From the NCBI RefSeq assembly GCF_002072105.2, contig NZ_MTBC01000004.1:1-64000 (forward strand): a DNA stretch of 64,000 nt, in the 5' to 3' direction. This document shows, in pieces, positions 44,573 to 53,872 of the stretch. Positions within the stretch are counted from its first letter, which is position 1. The number at the start of each line of letters is the position of its first letter. The notes under the pieces are model-generated. The model was not told the origin of the DNA and did no database searches. It saw nothing but the letters and a program-made list of their open reading frames with translations. Source of the DNA: Croceivirga radicis. Its GTDB lineage: Bacteria; Bacteroidota; Bacteroidia; Flavobacteriales; Flavobacteriaceae. A program made the position numbers and the translations under genes.

Positions 44573-45796
44573 CTACTTGAATCGAATTTGGTAACGCAAA
44601 CCCACATTAAATCCCCAGAAATAGTTTCCAGAGTCAAAAGCCAACTCCTGCCTACGTACACCTGCATTTACGGTATACACGTTAGAGTTATTTTTGTTGG
44701 CAAATTGATATTCTAAATCTACACGTTGACTTTCCAAATACAGTATAGTTTCTGACAGTAACCTATCATTGGCTATGAATTGGTTCAATTGCGAATCAAA
44801 TCCGTAAGTTAACCTTGCACCAAAATAAGTATCCCCATCCCTGAAATAGCGTCTAGCCAATAAGGTGCCCGAAACACCAATACCTCCATCATCTTTGATG
44901 GCTACATATGGCCTAGCAGAGAAATAAGAATTACCTTTATACCATCCAAAAGAACCCGTGCCAATTATTACGGAACCTCCAGCTCCAAATTGAATATACC
45001 TTCCGCCAATAGAAGCTTCAAAGCCTTTAGGAAGTTCCTTATAAATTTCTGCTCCTGCCGTATGGTTTGGAAAAATGGTTGCTTTTGAATAAAAGTAGCC
45101 CAAGTAACCATGCCATGATTTATTTATCTTAGGGTAATACTCTAAACCATATTGTGCCCCTATGGTATCTAATCTTTGAGAAAATTGAATTTGTGGAATT
45201 ACCGTACCAATTTTGGAACGGTGCTGATAATTTAATTCTCCCCTATAAATTGGATCATAAACCATATCAAAAGCCTCAGCGCCTGTAAAAACACCAATTG
45301 TATTTCTTCTATTTAATTCCTGATTTTCTTTTTTAAGGGTTTCTTGTATTTCCGGCGTTGTGGTAAGGGTGGTGATTAACTCCTCTCTTAACGTTTCTAA
45401 TTCCTCATCTGTACCTAAGTACGATATAGCCTTTTGGGTTAAACCTAATGCTATTTGATTGTTCTGAGCATACTTCTCATTACGTATAGCTGCCATCCAA
45501 GCCTCCCTATGGTTACGCTTGTTTGAAGTTATCTTATTTAGTTGCCTGCGTGCATTGTCATAATTGCCGTCCCAACTATCTAATTTTGCCAACAAAACAG
45601 AAGCATCTGAGTATTCTGGGTAATGTTTCAATAGTGCATTTAATTGTTTTCTAGCAGCAACTTTCTCACCACTAAAAGCTAAGTCTCTGGCGGTGATAAA
45701 ATTGGCATCGGCATCCATAGTTGTCTGCGCCAAAGATTTACCAATTATGGTAAAGAAGAAGAATAACAAACTAATATGTAGGTAGTAAAATTTCAT
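44573..45796 (-). CDS. YaiO-type outer-membrane beta-barrel with N-terminal TPR
   Basis: A 407-residue exported protein. Signal peptide (HISLLFFFFTIIGKSLAQ, residues 6-23), then TPR-like repeats up to about residue 150 (AARKQLNALLKHYPEYSD, SWDGNYDNARRQL), a short coiled link and a C-terminal beta barrel of about 240 residues ending in Phe-Lys after LRYQIRF. This matches YaiO-family porins and resembles PgaA in layout (TPR plus barrel). Likely the outer-membrane exit for the product of the upstream family-2 glycosyltransferase. It starts 4 bases after the LtaS-like gene and is last in the operon. Confidence 0.85.
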   Translation of the reverse strand: MKFYYLHISLLFFFFTIIGKSLAQTTMDADANFITARDLAFSGEKVAARKQLNALLKHYPEYSDASVLLAKLDSWDGNYDNARRQLNKITSNKRNHREAWMAAIRNEKYAQNNQIALGLTQKAISYLGTDEELETLREELITTLTTTPEIQETLKKENQELNRRNTIGVFTGAEAFDMVYDPIYRGELNYQHRSKIGTVIPQIQFSQRLDTIGAQYGLEYYPKINKSWHGYLGYFYSKATIFPNHTAGAEIYKELPKGFEASIGGRYIQFGAGGSVIIGTGSFGWYKGNSYFSARPYVAIKDDGGIGVSGTLLARRYFRDGDTYFGARLTYGFDSQLNQFIANDRLLSETILYLESQRVDLEYQFANKNNSNVYTVNAGVRRQELAFDSGNYFWGFNVGLRYQIRFK

Positions 45797-45800
45797 TCAA

Positions 45801-48107
45801 TTACAAGGAGCTTAAAGCTTTAATTTGTTGGTTACATCTTTTTAACTTGAAATCCAAATCATCTGAACCAACCCTATTTTCTTTTAGTTTATCAGCTAAA
45901 AAAGCAGCTCTATGATTGTTTCCAGACCAGTAGTATACGTCTAAAAGCGCAGCGTAACCATCTTCATATTGCGGGTACAATTCTACCACCTGTTCTAACA
46001 ACTCTATACTGTCATAATAACGTTTAGACCAAGAGAATATTCTACCTTTTAATATTTTAGCATCTACATGCCCAGGAACTTTATGCAATATGTAATTTGC
46101 CAATAATAAGGCACCTTCTAGGTTGCCAGAATGGGCCAGCTCTTTGGCTGTTTGGTATCCTTTATCATAATCAAGACCTGAAAACACACTGTTAATGTAG
46201 ACCAGGTCAGCATCACTAAATACTTTGTTATCTGCCGGGAAAATGGCTAATTCTTTAGGTAATAACTTATCATGCGTAGTAACATATTTGGATACTGCTT
46301 TGTACGCTTTAAACCTTGACTTTACTCGCTGTGCTTCCGTTGTATTTTCTATTGGTTGTAATTCTCCTTTTGATTCCACCTTAACCAGTTGATCATCTAG
46401 TAAAAAATAACCGTTACTGTAGAAATCCTCTAAATAGCCTTTCTTATTATGCAACGCAAAATCCTTTTTATCTTTTAACAAACCACTACCTAACCAAGTA
46501 ACCTGTGGCGCTGTCTTTATATTATAGTTTTCTTCTAAATAACCTAAGAGGCTTGGGGCCACATCTTGGTGGGAGGCCACCGTAGTAATCACTTGCGGAT
46601 TTTTAATTAGCGGACCATAGAGAAAGAATGGAACATGATGCCTTTCTATTGCATTTTCTGAAGGTAGATATTTATTTGCCGTACTGGTAACTACAAATAA
46701 AGTATTCTGATGTTCATTGGTTTCTTTATGAAGATTAATAAACTTCTGCAGTTGTTGGTCCACGTACGGTAAAGAAGCAAAATATGCTTTGTTTTTTTGG
46801 ATTTGCTTTTGAACTTGCCTAGAAAAATTAGGGTTTAATGAAATTTTTTCTACTTGAGCGATAAACTTTTCTTTGTCTGGAAAATTAAAGGGTTTTTGAC
46901 TACTTAGATTTACGAGTAATTCTATTTTGGGAGTATTAGGTATTTGGTAAGAAGAAGCCCACTTTCTATACAATTCACCATCTGGATAGCCTAAACTTAC
47001 TCCTGCCCTATCCGCCAACTGTAATTTATAATTAGGTCCAAATTTACTTTTATCCAAGACCACATCCACACGTTCTTGCTTTAAGTAGGTATCTAGACCG
47101 CTAATTCCTAAATTACCACCATAATGAAAATAGCTTCGGTAACCATTCTTTTTCAAGAAACCATAAAGGGTGTTTCTATTTATGGTCTGCGGTAGCATCG
47201 AGAAGCCATTATAACCATAAGGCAACGAACCGGTAATGTTGGTTACGGCATCATTTATTTCTGTTCCGTTGCTATAAAAATTCTGCCATTGAACGGAGAC
47301 CTTTGTCATTTCTACCAGATTAGGCATAAAGACTGCCATTGGGTCTGTAGCATCCGTTAAAGATTTTGGTATTCCGTCTAATATTATGATAAATATATTA
47401 GGCGGCTTATTGTTTTGTTTGATAAACTGGGACAGCTCATGGTTTTGCAAGCTTGGCTTTAGCAAAGGAAATTCCTTTTCTCCTTTATAGGTATTTAAAT
47501 CTAAGACCTCCTTTATTTTATTAGCGAACAGGTATTGGGTTTTATTCTCGTTTATATAATTTTTTTCAACAAATAGACTACCTATTATAAAAACCAATAA
47601 AAAGAAAATATACGGATATAGATGACCTAAAATTGCGTTGAGCCTAGAAGCAAATTTATAACTAAGGACATACGAACCAACAAGGATAACCATTAATACT
47701 AGAAAGTGGAAAATATTATTAAGAGTAAGCGTAAGGTTAAAACCTTCGTTTAAGGCATCGTAACTTAAAAGCGAGTAGTTTTTTACAAAATAGAGTACCA
47801 AAATAGCCTCCAAAAAAAGCAGAATACCATAGAAAACCATACTTAATCGGTATCCTAAACCAGGCTTACGTTTTTCAAAAAAGCGAAAGGCAAATAAAAA
47901 TATAAAAGCAACTATGGAAGCAAAACCAAGCTGGTTTACAAATAAAATGTAAAATGCACGATTAAATACTGTAGCAATAACTCCTTGGTCATACAATTGA
48001 ATTTGCTGATAGATCCCTAAAACAATAAGGGAAATAGCAAAACCAAGATACAACCGGGTGTAATCTTTTAGGGTGCGAATTTTTTTTATGTTGGCTTTAA
48101 CTTGCAT
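45801..48107 (-). CDS. LtaS-like alkaline-phosphatase-superfamily membrane protein with TPR tail
   Basis: A 768-residue protein: five helices (about 20-37, 50-75, 88-108, 131-150, 162-180), a sulfatase/phosphotransferase domain (about 235-540) and TPR-like repeats near 655-765. As in lipoteichoic acid synthase, D244 (IIILDGI), nucleophile T282 (SNGTEI) and H328 (SYFHYGG) are present. The late metal pair, normally D-H in a TSDH context, is T476-A477 here (VVTSTANKY), and the SxHP motif reads LSSQKPF. The metal site is therefore incomplete and activity is doubtful. It overlaps the glycosyltransferase gene by one base. Possible role: modifying or guiding a polymer in the periplasm. Confidence 0.82.
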   Translation of the reverse strand: MQVKANIKKIRTLKDYTRLYLGFAISLIVLGIYQQIQLYDQGVIATVFNRAFYILFVNQLGFASIVAFIFLFAFRFFEKRKPGLGYRLSMVFYGILLFLEAILVLYFVKNYSLLSYDALNEGFNLTLTLNNIFHFLVLMVILVGSYVLSYKFASRLNAILGHLYPYIFFLLVFIIGSLFVEKNYINENKTQYLFANKIKEVLDLNTYKGEKEFPLLKPSLQNHELSQFIKQNNKPPNIFIIILDGIPKSLTDATDPMAVFMPNLVEMTKVSVQWQNFYSNGTEINDAVTNITGSLPYGYNGFSMLPQTINRNTLYGFLKKNGYRSYFHYGGNLGISGLDTYLKQERVDVVLDKSKFGPNYKLQLADRAGVSLGYPDGELYRKWASSYQIPNTPKIELLVNLSSQKPFNFPDKEKFIAQVEKISLNPNFSRQVQKQIQKNKAYFASLPYVDQQLQKFINLHKETNEHQNTLFVVTSTANKYLPSENAIERHHVPFFLYGPLIKNPQVITTVASHQDVAPSLLGYLEENYNIKTAPQVTWLGSGLLKDKKDFALHNKKGYLEDFYSNGYFLLDDQLVKVESKGELQPIENTTEAQRVKSRFKAYKAVSKYVTTHDKLLPKELAIFPADNKVFSDADLVYINSVFSGLDYDKGYQTAKELAHSGNLEGALLLANYILHKVPGHVDAKILKGRIFSWSKRYYDSIELLEQVVELYPQYEDGYAALLDVYYWSGNNHRAAFLADKLKENRVGSDDLDFKLKRCNQQIKALSSL

Positions 48108-49537
48108 TAGGCTGCTTTACTAAATCCTTTACGGGTCATGGCGCCCCAACCCGACTGTATGTTGAACAATTTTTTATAATTTCCCTTTATGGCAGACCAA
48201 ACCACTATAGGATGAAAAGCTACCGGTTCTATAATTGCACAGAACATAAGAATTAGTATGTCCTTGGTCTTGTTGTATTGGTTATAAGAGTAAACATCCC
48301 ATAAAATGGCATAAAAAGAGAACATAATACTAAAGGCATATATTGCGGCTGTAATGGCAACAAAAAACTCCCAGTTTAATATGCCCATGAAGTAGAATAT
48401 GATAATGGAAAAGAACCCAAAGAATTCTAAGATTGGAGACAACCACTCATAAAAAAACCAATACGGATAACTTAATAAACCCAATGTTCCGTATTTGGGA
48501 TTAAAAAACATCTCTTTGTGTTTTTTAAGTGTTTCTAAATTACCTCTAGACCATCTATCTCGTTGTTTAACCAAGACCTCCAGACTTTCTGGTACCTCTG
48601 TCCAACACAACGGATCTGGAATATACTCTATGGTATATGGAATCTTTTGGTCATGCATATATCTACGCATTCTAAAAACAATTTCCATATCTTCCCCAAC
48701 GGTATTGGTGTCATAACCGCCGGCAGCTATGGCAACTTCGCGATCAAAGAACCCAAAAGCCCCAGAAATAATCAATAAACTATCTATTCTACCCCAAGCC
48801 ATTCTACCTAAAAGGAAAGAACGCGTGTATTCTAACAATTGAAAACGGGCCAACCAGTTGGTAGGCAAATTAATTTGTTCCAAGGTACCTCCAGAAATAG
48901 TACAGGAATTAGCCACGCGTATTACCCCACCTACGGCAATCACCTTCTTTTTACTACGCTGAGAAAACGATTTTACAATGTGCAGTAATGCGTCTGGTAA
49001 TAAAAGGCAATCTACGTCTATACAACCTACATATCTGTTTTCCGATAAATACATACCTGTATTTAAAGCATCGCTCTTACCACCATTTTCCTTGTCTATT
49101 ACGGTTAACTTACCAAAAGACTTTTGTGTAGATTTATAAATACCGCGAATGGGTTTAGATCGCCAATTGGGATCAATCTGCTTTTCTATTTTTTCCAGAT
49201 GAAAAGCAGCAATAAGTTTCTCTAGTGTGTCATCTTTGCTACCATCGTTAACTACCATAACTTCATAGTTAACGTATTTTAAACTTAACAGGGAACGTAC
49301 GTTTTCCACAATGGTCATACCTTCATTATAGGCGGGCGCAATAATGGTTATTGACGGCGCCAAAGGTGAAGCCATTATTTTAGAAAGATCATTAAAACTA
49401 TTTTTTTTACGGTAATGCAATGAGTTCCTTGCAGATAAATAGCCCATTATGGTAAATAAACTGAACAGTACTACGGAAAAGGTGAGAAACACCATGTTCA
49501 TGTACTGTATCAATATTTCTATGGAACCACTACTCAT
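48107..49537 (-). CDS. Processive family-2 glycosyltransferase (PgaC/BcsA-like)
   Basis: A 476-residue membrane synthase. One N-terminal helix (14-35), a cytoplasmic GT-A domain and four C-terminal helices. Catalytic motifs: VVNDGSKDD near 95-103, DVD at 174-176, ED at 282-283 and QRDRW at 325-329, the set found in synthases that make and extrude beta-linked polysaccharides. No PilZ domain, so direct c-di-GMP control is not expected; control may come through the HEAT protein and the phosphorelay upstream. Overlaps the LtaS-like gene by one base and follows the HEAT gene by 5 bases. Confidence 0.9.
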   Translation of the reverse strand: MSSGSIEILIQYMNMVFLTFSVVLFSLFTIMGYLSARNSLHYRKKNSFNDLSKIMASPLAPSITIIAPAYNEGMTIVENVRSLLSLKYVNYEVMVVNDGSKDDTLEKLIAAFHLEKIEKQIDPNWRSKPIRGIYKSTQKSFGKLTVIDKENGGKSDALNTGMYLSENRYVGCIDVDCLLLPDALLHIVKSFSQRSKKKVIAVGGVIRVANSCTISGGTLEQINLPTNWLARFQLLEYTRSFLLGRMAWGRIDSLLIISGAFGFFDREVAIAAGGYDTNTVGEDMEIVFRMRRYMHDQKIPYTIEYIPDPLCWTEVPESLEVLVKQRDRWSRGNLETLKKHKEMFFNPKYGTLGLLSYPYWFFYEWLSPILEFFGFFSIIIFYFMGILNWEFFVAITAAIYAFSIMFSFYAILWDVYSYNQYNKTKDILILMFCAIIEPVAFHPIVVWSAIKGNYKKLFNIQSGWGAMTRKGFSKAA

Positions 49538-49542
49538 GAGGA

Positions 49543-51450
49543 TTAAGAAACTAGCTTATTATAATCATCTTTAAAATATTCTGGTGCAATTTCAAAACTG
49601 AACAATTGCTCTATCTCCTCTTCTTGATTTGGATTTTCGTCTTCCAAACTTTCGTTTAGGAACAACAATTCAAGAGGTAATCTTTGATCTGCCTCTTCTT
49701 TCTCTTCTGAATTGTGCTCATCTAACGTTTCAACATCAACGATTACCTCTAGATTTCTAATACTATCTAGATTTACTGTTTCCGATTCATCTTTTCCCGT
49801 ATCAGATGGTTTTGGCTGTAATCTATCCAATGCTTCTTTTACTGCAGTTAAGAGTACCTTATCTGTTTCGGTTTCTAGTAAATGATTTAGAAAAACTACC
49901 TCTTTGTCTGTACCAATTTTTCCAGCTTCTTTAACCAATACTACTTTACCCGTGCGGTCTCCGTAATTAAACAAGGGATAAAATACACTATCTTCTGGTT
50001 TATAAATGGTATCGTAATCTACCACAGTATAATCTGTTTCGTTTGTTTCTGTAACGGCAGGGGTATCAACACCACCGTTTACATGTTGGTTTTCGTTTTT
50101 TTCCAAACCTTGTAATATTCTAAAGGCTTTGTATCTAATTTCGGAATGGTCTTCTTTTTCAGCTATAAATTCTAAGAACTTAATATCCTGTGGTTTGGAG
50201 CTTTCTTTTAATTCAAGTAATAAATTAATTCGCTCTTCTTGGGTCATATGTATGTAGATATCCATTTTTTCTTGGGTAGACATGGTATGTGCGTTTGCCG
50301 CATCTAAGCCCTTTTCTGGATTTAAGTGATTTTCATAGTAGCTTTCTACTGTTTCTTCTGTAACTGTTACTACATCATAAACTTCTACTTCTGAGAACTC
50401 TATACTGGCTTGTTCGGCAGGAAGAACTTCCTCATAAATTACTGCTATATCCAATAAGGACAAAAAGTCTAGTTCCGTATCTTCTTTTGTACTACTTTCT
50501 ACTACTGGTACTTCTTCTACATCTATTAAATCTTTAGATGGTAATACAGCATCTGGCTGTATACGGTTCATGGCACTTTGAGCCTTACTAGCGACAAGAA
50601 AATTCTTTTCGTTTTTGCTTACGTCCTCTAGGAAAAATAAATCACTAGGAGTGCCCATTTCTGCAAAAGCGTTTAAAATAGCAATTTTAACGTCGTTATT
50701 GCTTTTCCAAAAAACCCGTTTCATAGTAGGAAGGGCTGAATGAAAATTAAAATCGATTATACAGTTTACAGCAGCCGCCTTTATTGTATCGTTCTTATGT
50801 TTTACCAGAGTAGTTATAGCAGCTTCTGCGCCAATTTGGTTGTAATGTTTAATTAGGCGTAAAGCAAAAAGCACTACATCTTTATTACTAGAGATTAGCC
50901 AGTCTTTAAATTCTGGTGGCCTATACCCTTCTTTATTTCCTAATACTTCTATAAGTTTTAATTGTTGCCATTCACTAATTGCAAAACGTGTAGAATCTAA
51001 AACATACTCAATACCTTCTGTTCTCAAACTAACGGTGGCCAACTCGGCCTGTTTGCGAACCACACTACGCCTATCGTTTACAAAACGCTTAATAATATGG
51101 TAGGCATCCTTAACATTCATTTTAGACAATTGCAATATACCCTTGGCTATCTTATGCCACTGCCAACTATTCAATTTTTTATAGGCATCTTCATGTAAAC
51201 CCAATTCTTGGTATAGTTTAAACAAACGTTCTCTAGTTGAGCCAGATACGTCTTTTTGTAAATCGAAAAGCACCTCAGAAACAACCCTTCTAAATTGTTT
51301 GTCTTTTAGGTAGTCTCTAATGGTAATTTTAAGCTCTACATATTCTTTTTGTTCCTCTTTTGGACCTTCTGGTGTATGAAACAAAAAATTACTGATAACC
51401 GGAGCCAATTCTGCTCGTTTGGCTTCAATTTTTTTAGTGGTAGCACTCAT
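49543..51450 (-). CDS. HEAT-repeat protein of the polysaccharide operon
   Basis: A protein of at least 635 residues. The N-terminal half is helical repeats of HEAT type (for example LIKHYNQIGAEAAITTLVKHK, split by position 200-220; KAAAVNCIIDFNFHSALPTM); a long acidic low-complexity section (about 310-400 and 560-625) follows. As written from the ATG at 51450 it is soluble. The same frame is open for 45 more codons upstream and encodes a hydrophobic helix, so the true protein may be anchored in the membrane (see 51451-51585). Likely a scaffold or regulator between the phosphorelay and the glycosyltransferase; no enzymatic motif. Confidence 0.8.
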   Translation of the reverse strand: MSATTKKIEAKRAELAPVISNFLFHTPEGPKEEQKEYVELKITIRDYLKDKQFRRVVSEVLFDLQKDVSGSTRERLFKLYQELGLHEDAYKKLNSWQWHKIAKGILQLSKMNVKDAYHIIKRFVNDRRSVVRKQAELATVSLRTEGIEYVLDSTRFAISEWQQLKLIEVLGNKEGYRPPEFKDWLISSNKDVVLFALRLIKHYNQIGAEAAITTLVKHKNDTIKAAAVNCIIDFNFHSALPTMKRVFWKSNNDVKIAILNAFAEMGTPSDLFFLEDVSKNEKNFLVASKAQSAMNRIQPDAVLPSKDLIDVEEVPVVESSTKEDTELDFLSLLDIAVIYEEVLPAEQASIEFSEVEVYDVVTVTEETVESYYENHLNPEKGLDAANAHTMSTQEKMDIYIHMTQEERINLLLELKESSKPQDIKFLEFIAEKEDHSEIRYKAFRILQGLEKNENQHVNGGVDTPAVTETNETDYTVVDYDTIYKPEDSVFYPLFNYGDRTGKVVLVKEAGKIGTDKEVVFLNHLLETETDKVLLTAVKEALDRLQPKPSDTGKDESETVNLDSIRNLEVIVDVETLDEHNSEEKEEADQRLPLELLFLNESLEDENPNQEEEIEQLFSFEIAPEYFKDDYNKLVS

Positions 51451-51585
51451 TTTATTTCTGTAATAAAAAATAAACAGAAAGTAAAGTGCACCTAACAGAA
51501 CAAATAAAACTGTTAGATCCCATAAAAGGCTGGTATGTATTTGGGGGATTTCGATAAGTAGGTAATTTAGGGGGTTAGTTACGTA
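51451..51585 (-). other. In-frame N-terminal extension with membrane helix, no standard start codon
   Basis: Directly upstream of the HEAT gene ATG the same frame stays open for 45 codons, back to a TAG at 51586-51588. It encodes a strongly hydrophobic stretch (LTVLFVLLGALYFLFIFYY) followed by RNK, a classic single-pass anchor. No ATG, GTG or TTG occurs in these 45 codons; only ATC, ATA or CTG codons could start. Alternatively a 23-codon out-of-frame leader (51452-51523) ends one base before the HEAT ATG and could couple translation. Confidence 0.5.
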
Positions 51586-51594
51586 CTAGTATTT

Positions 51595-51969
51595 TTATCT
51601 TTTTCTTATAAGTTCTCTTTTTACACGGACCAACAGTTCTGAAGGACTTACGGGTTTTGAAATAAAATCGTTGGCACCCAATTCAAACGCGCTTACTACG
51701 TTCTCGTCGTTTGATGCTGCACTGATTAGTATTATTGGAATTTGACTATTTAGCTGATTTCTTAGATAGTCTGTAAGCTCAATACCTGAAAAGTAAGGCA
51801 TCATTATATCCGAAACTATTAAATCTGGTAGTTGTGCTTCTAATTCTTCTTTAACTTTTTTGCCATCTTGGCATAGGGTTACGGAAAACCCTTCTTTTTC
51901 TAGTCTATATTTTAATAACGATGCCAACATTACATCGTCTTCTGCCAATATTAAACTCTTGCTATCCAT
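51595..51969 (-). CDS. Single-domain response regulator
   Basis: A 124-residue receiver domain with no output domain. Acidic pocket E10-D11-D12, phosphoacceptor D54 (LIVSDIMMP), the switch Ser in LISAAS and K105 in ISKPVSP. It begins one base after the stop of the hybrid kinase gene, so its partner is clear: it should take phosphate from the Hpt domain at the kinase C-terminus. Its target is probably a protein in the same operon, most likely the HEAT protein, since there is no DNA-binding part. Confidence 0.93.
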   Translation of the reverse strand: MDSKSLILAEDDVMLASLLKYRLEKEGFSVTLCQDGKKVKEELEAQLPDLIVSDIMMPYFSGIELTDYLRNQLNSQIPIILISAASNDENVVSAFELGANDFISKPVSPSELLVRVKRELIRKR

Positions 51970-53706
51970 TTATTTTCCATTCAACAAACGGGCTAACTCT
52001 TTGTCAATTTGTACTTCTACTGCTTTGTAAGCCTCAATAAAACAAGCGTACTGTGTTTTAATACCTTCAAGATTAGCTGTATTGTTGCTAAAATCTTGAA
52101 TCTGCTCTACATAATTAAGTAGACCGTTTGCTTTTACCATTTTTAAAGAAGACTTTATTTTATGGGCGGCAAAGCCAATACCAGAATAATTTTCTTCTAT
52201 TAAATGTACCTTGGTTTTACCAATGAACTCCACTACATTGTTTTTGAGCATGGTTACCAATTCTTCCAACAAATCGGGTTTTTGCAAGCACTCATTAAAT
52301 AAACTTTCTAAATCAACCAAAGGTTTATTTTCAAGATTATTCAAAGTTAGTTCCGGGTTATTACTCTCCTTTTTGTCGTTGTTAATGTACTGGTCTATTT
52401 TGGTCAAAAGTTCTTCTGTTTTACAAGGTTTAAGCATAAAATCTACTATCCCGTAATCTTTATAAGACTCTTCTAAGCAAGCCTGTATATCCGCGGAAAG
52501 CAAAATAATTGGAATTTGTGGACCGTCTACTTTAATTTGGATGTCTTTGGCCAATTGTACACCCGTAGTATCTGGTAACCGCATATCCATTAGTATGAGG
52601 TCTATTTTTTCTGTTTTTAAAATATAAAGACATTCCTCTTTATTCTCTGCCAAATAAGGATGTCCGCCTTGTTGTTTTAATCTACTTTCCATTAATTTTC
52701 TGGAAAGAAAATCGTCTTCTACAACTAGAATATTAGCTCCGGCTATACTTACACTTGTTTGCTTGGTCTCTTGTGTTTGTATATTAGCTGCCATAAGCGA
52801 TGCTTTTTGATAGGGCAATATAACGTTGAATGTGGTTCCCATGCCTAATTGGCTAGAAACTGCTATACAACCCATTTGTTGCTCAATTATTGCTTTTATG
52901 ATGCTAAGCCCAAGACCAGAACCACCATATTTTTTATGATTTAATTGGTCTGCTTGCCTATAAGACTCAAAAATGTGTTTTAATTGGTCGTTTGCGATAC
53001 CAATTCCAGTATCTGCTACTACAAACTCTAAAAACACTTTTTTTGAGCGGTCTTCTTTAAGTTTAACGGTAAGGTTAATACTGCCTTTTTCTACAAATTT
53101 TATTGCATTTCCAATTAGATTCAATAGAACTTGAGACAACTTTGCCGGGTCTCCAATTAAAATCTCTGGAATACCGCTATCGTAATTAAGAGAGAATTTT
53201 ACCTCGTTCTTTTGATTGATTAACGTTTTACATAAAAATGCAACCTCGTCAATAACATTTTTTGGTTTAAAGCTAACTTGCTCATAAGTTTCATGACCAG
53301 TAGCTATTTTACTAAATTCCAACAACTCGTTAACTAGGTTAAACATGCTATTAGAAGCCACATCCATTGCCTTAACAAGTTCTAGTTGCCGTGTATCCAA
53401 TCCGGTATCTTTAAGTAAATCTAGAAACCCCATTATACTGTTTAACGGCGTTCTTATTTCATGACTAACATTAGCAACCAAATGCAAATCGGTTTCATTA
53501 GTTTGATTTGCCTTATTGGAATTATTTAAATTTAATCTCGGAACAGTTTCAACATCACCAAATACTCGAGACTCCAAGCCGTTTTTAAACGCATTAAAAG
53601 ACGCTTTTAGGGCCGCGGCATCTTGACTTTTTAGCTCAGCGTAAGAAAAATTTTCTAGTCCGCTCTCTATTTTTGTCAAATAATCTAATAACTCTCTAGT
53701 ATCCAA
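51970..53706 (-). CDS. Soluble hybrid histidine kinase with receiver and Hpt domains
   Basis: A 578-residue phosphorelay protein. Residues 1-60 are helical with no membrane segment and no recognised sensor. The dimerisation domain has H82 (VANVSHEIRTPLN), the ATPase domain has the N, G1 and G2 boxes (LLNLIGNAIKF, ADTGIGI, GGSGLGLSI), the receiver has D374 (LILMDMRLP) and the Hpt domain has H515 (FAAHKIKSS). Phosphate flow H82 to D374 to H515 to D54 of the next gene is expected. First gene of the polysaccharide operon; 166 bases separate it from the divergent dipeptidase gene. Confidence 0.93.
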   Translation of the reverse strand: MDTRELLDYLTKIESGLENFSYAELKSQDAAALKASFNAFKNGLESRVFGDVETVPRLNLNNSNKANQTNETDLHLVANVSHEIRTPLNSIMGFLDLLKDTGLDTRQLELVKAMDVASNSMFNLVNELLEFSKIATGHETYEQVSFKPKNVIDEVAFLCKTLINQKNEVKFSLNYDSGIPEILIGDPAKLSQVLLNLIGNAIKFVEKGSINLTVKLKEDRSKKVFLEFVVADTGIGIANDQLKHIFESYRQADQLNHKKYGGSGLGLSIIKAIIEQQMGCIAVSSQLGMGTTFNVILPYQKASLMAANIQTQETKQTSVSIAGANILVVEDDFLSRKLMESRLKQQGGHPYLAENKEECLYILKTEKIDLILMDMRLPDTTGVQLAKDIQIKVDGPQIPIILLSADIQACLEESYKDYGIVDFMLKPCKTEELLTKIDQYINNDKKESNNPELTLNNLENKPLVDLESLFNECLQKPDLLEELVTMLKNNVVEFIGKTKVHLIEENYSGIGFAAHKIKSSLKMVKANGLLNYVEQIQDFSNNTANLEGIKTQYACFIEAYKAVEVQIDKELARLLNGK

Positions 53707-53872
53707 TGCGTTGTGTTTTTGTGGTTGAATTTTGGCTGTTTAAATACCGTAAATAGCTGGTTTTATTAATATTAAAACTCCTTATTTAACCCCCCACATA
53801 CAACTAATTGTTACCTATGCTTCGTTTTTTGTTGTCAAATTGCTTTTCTTGTAGGTATAAAACTCAAGACCA

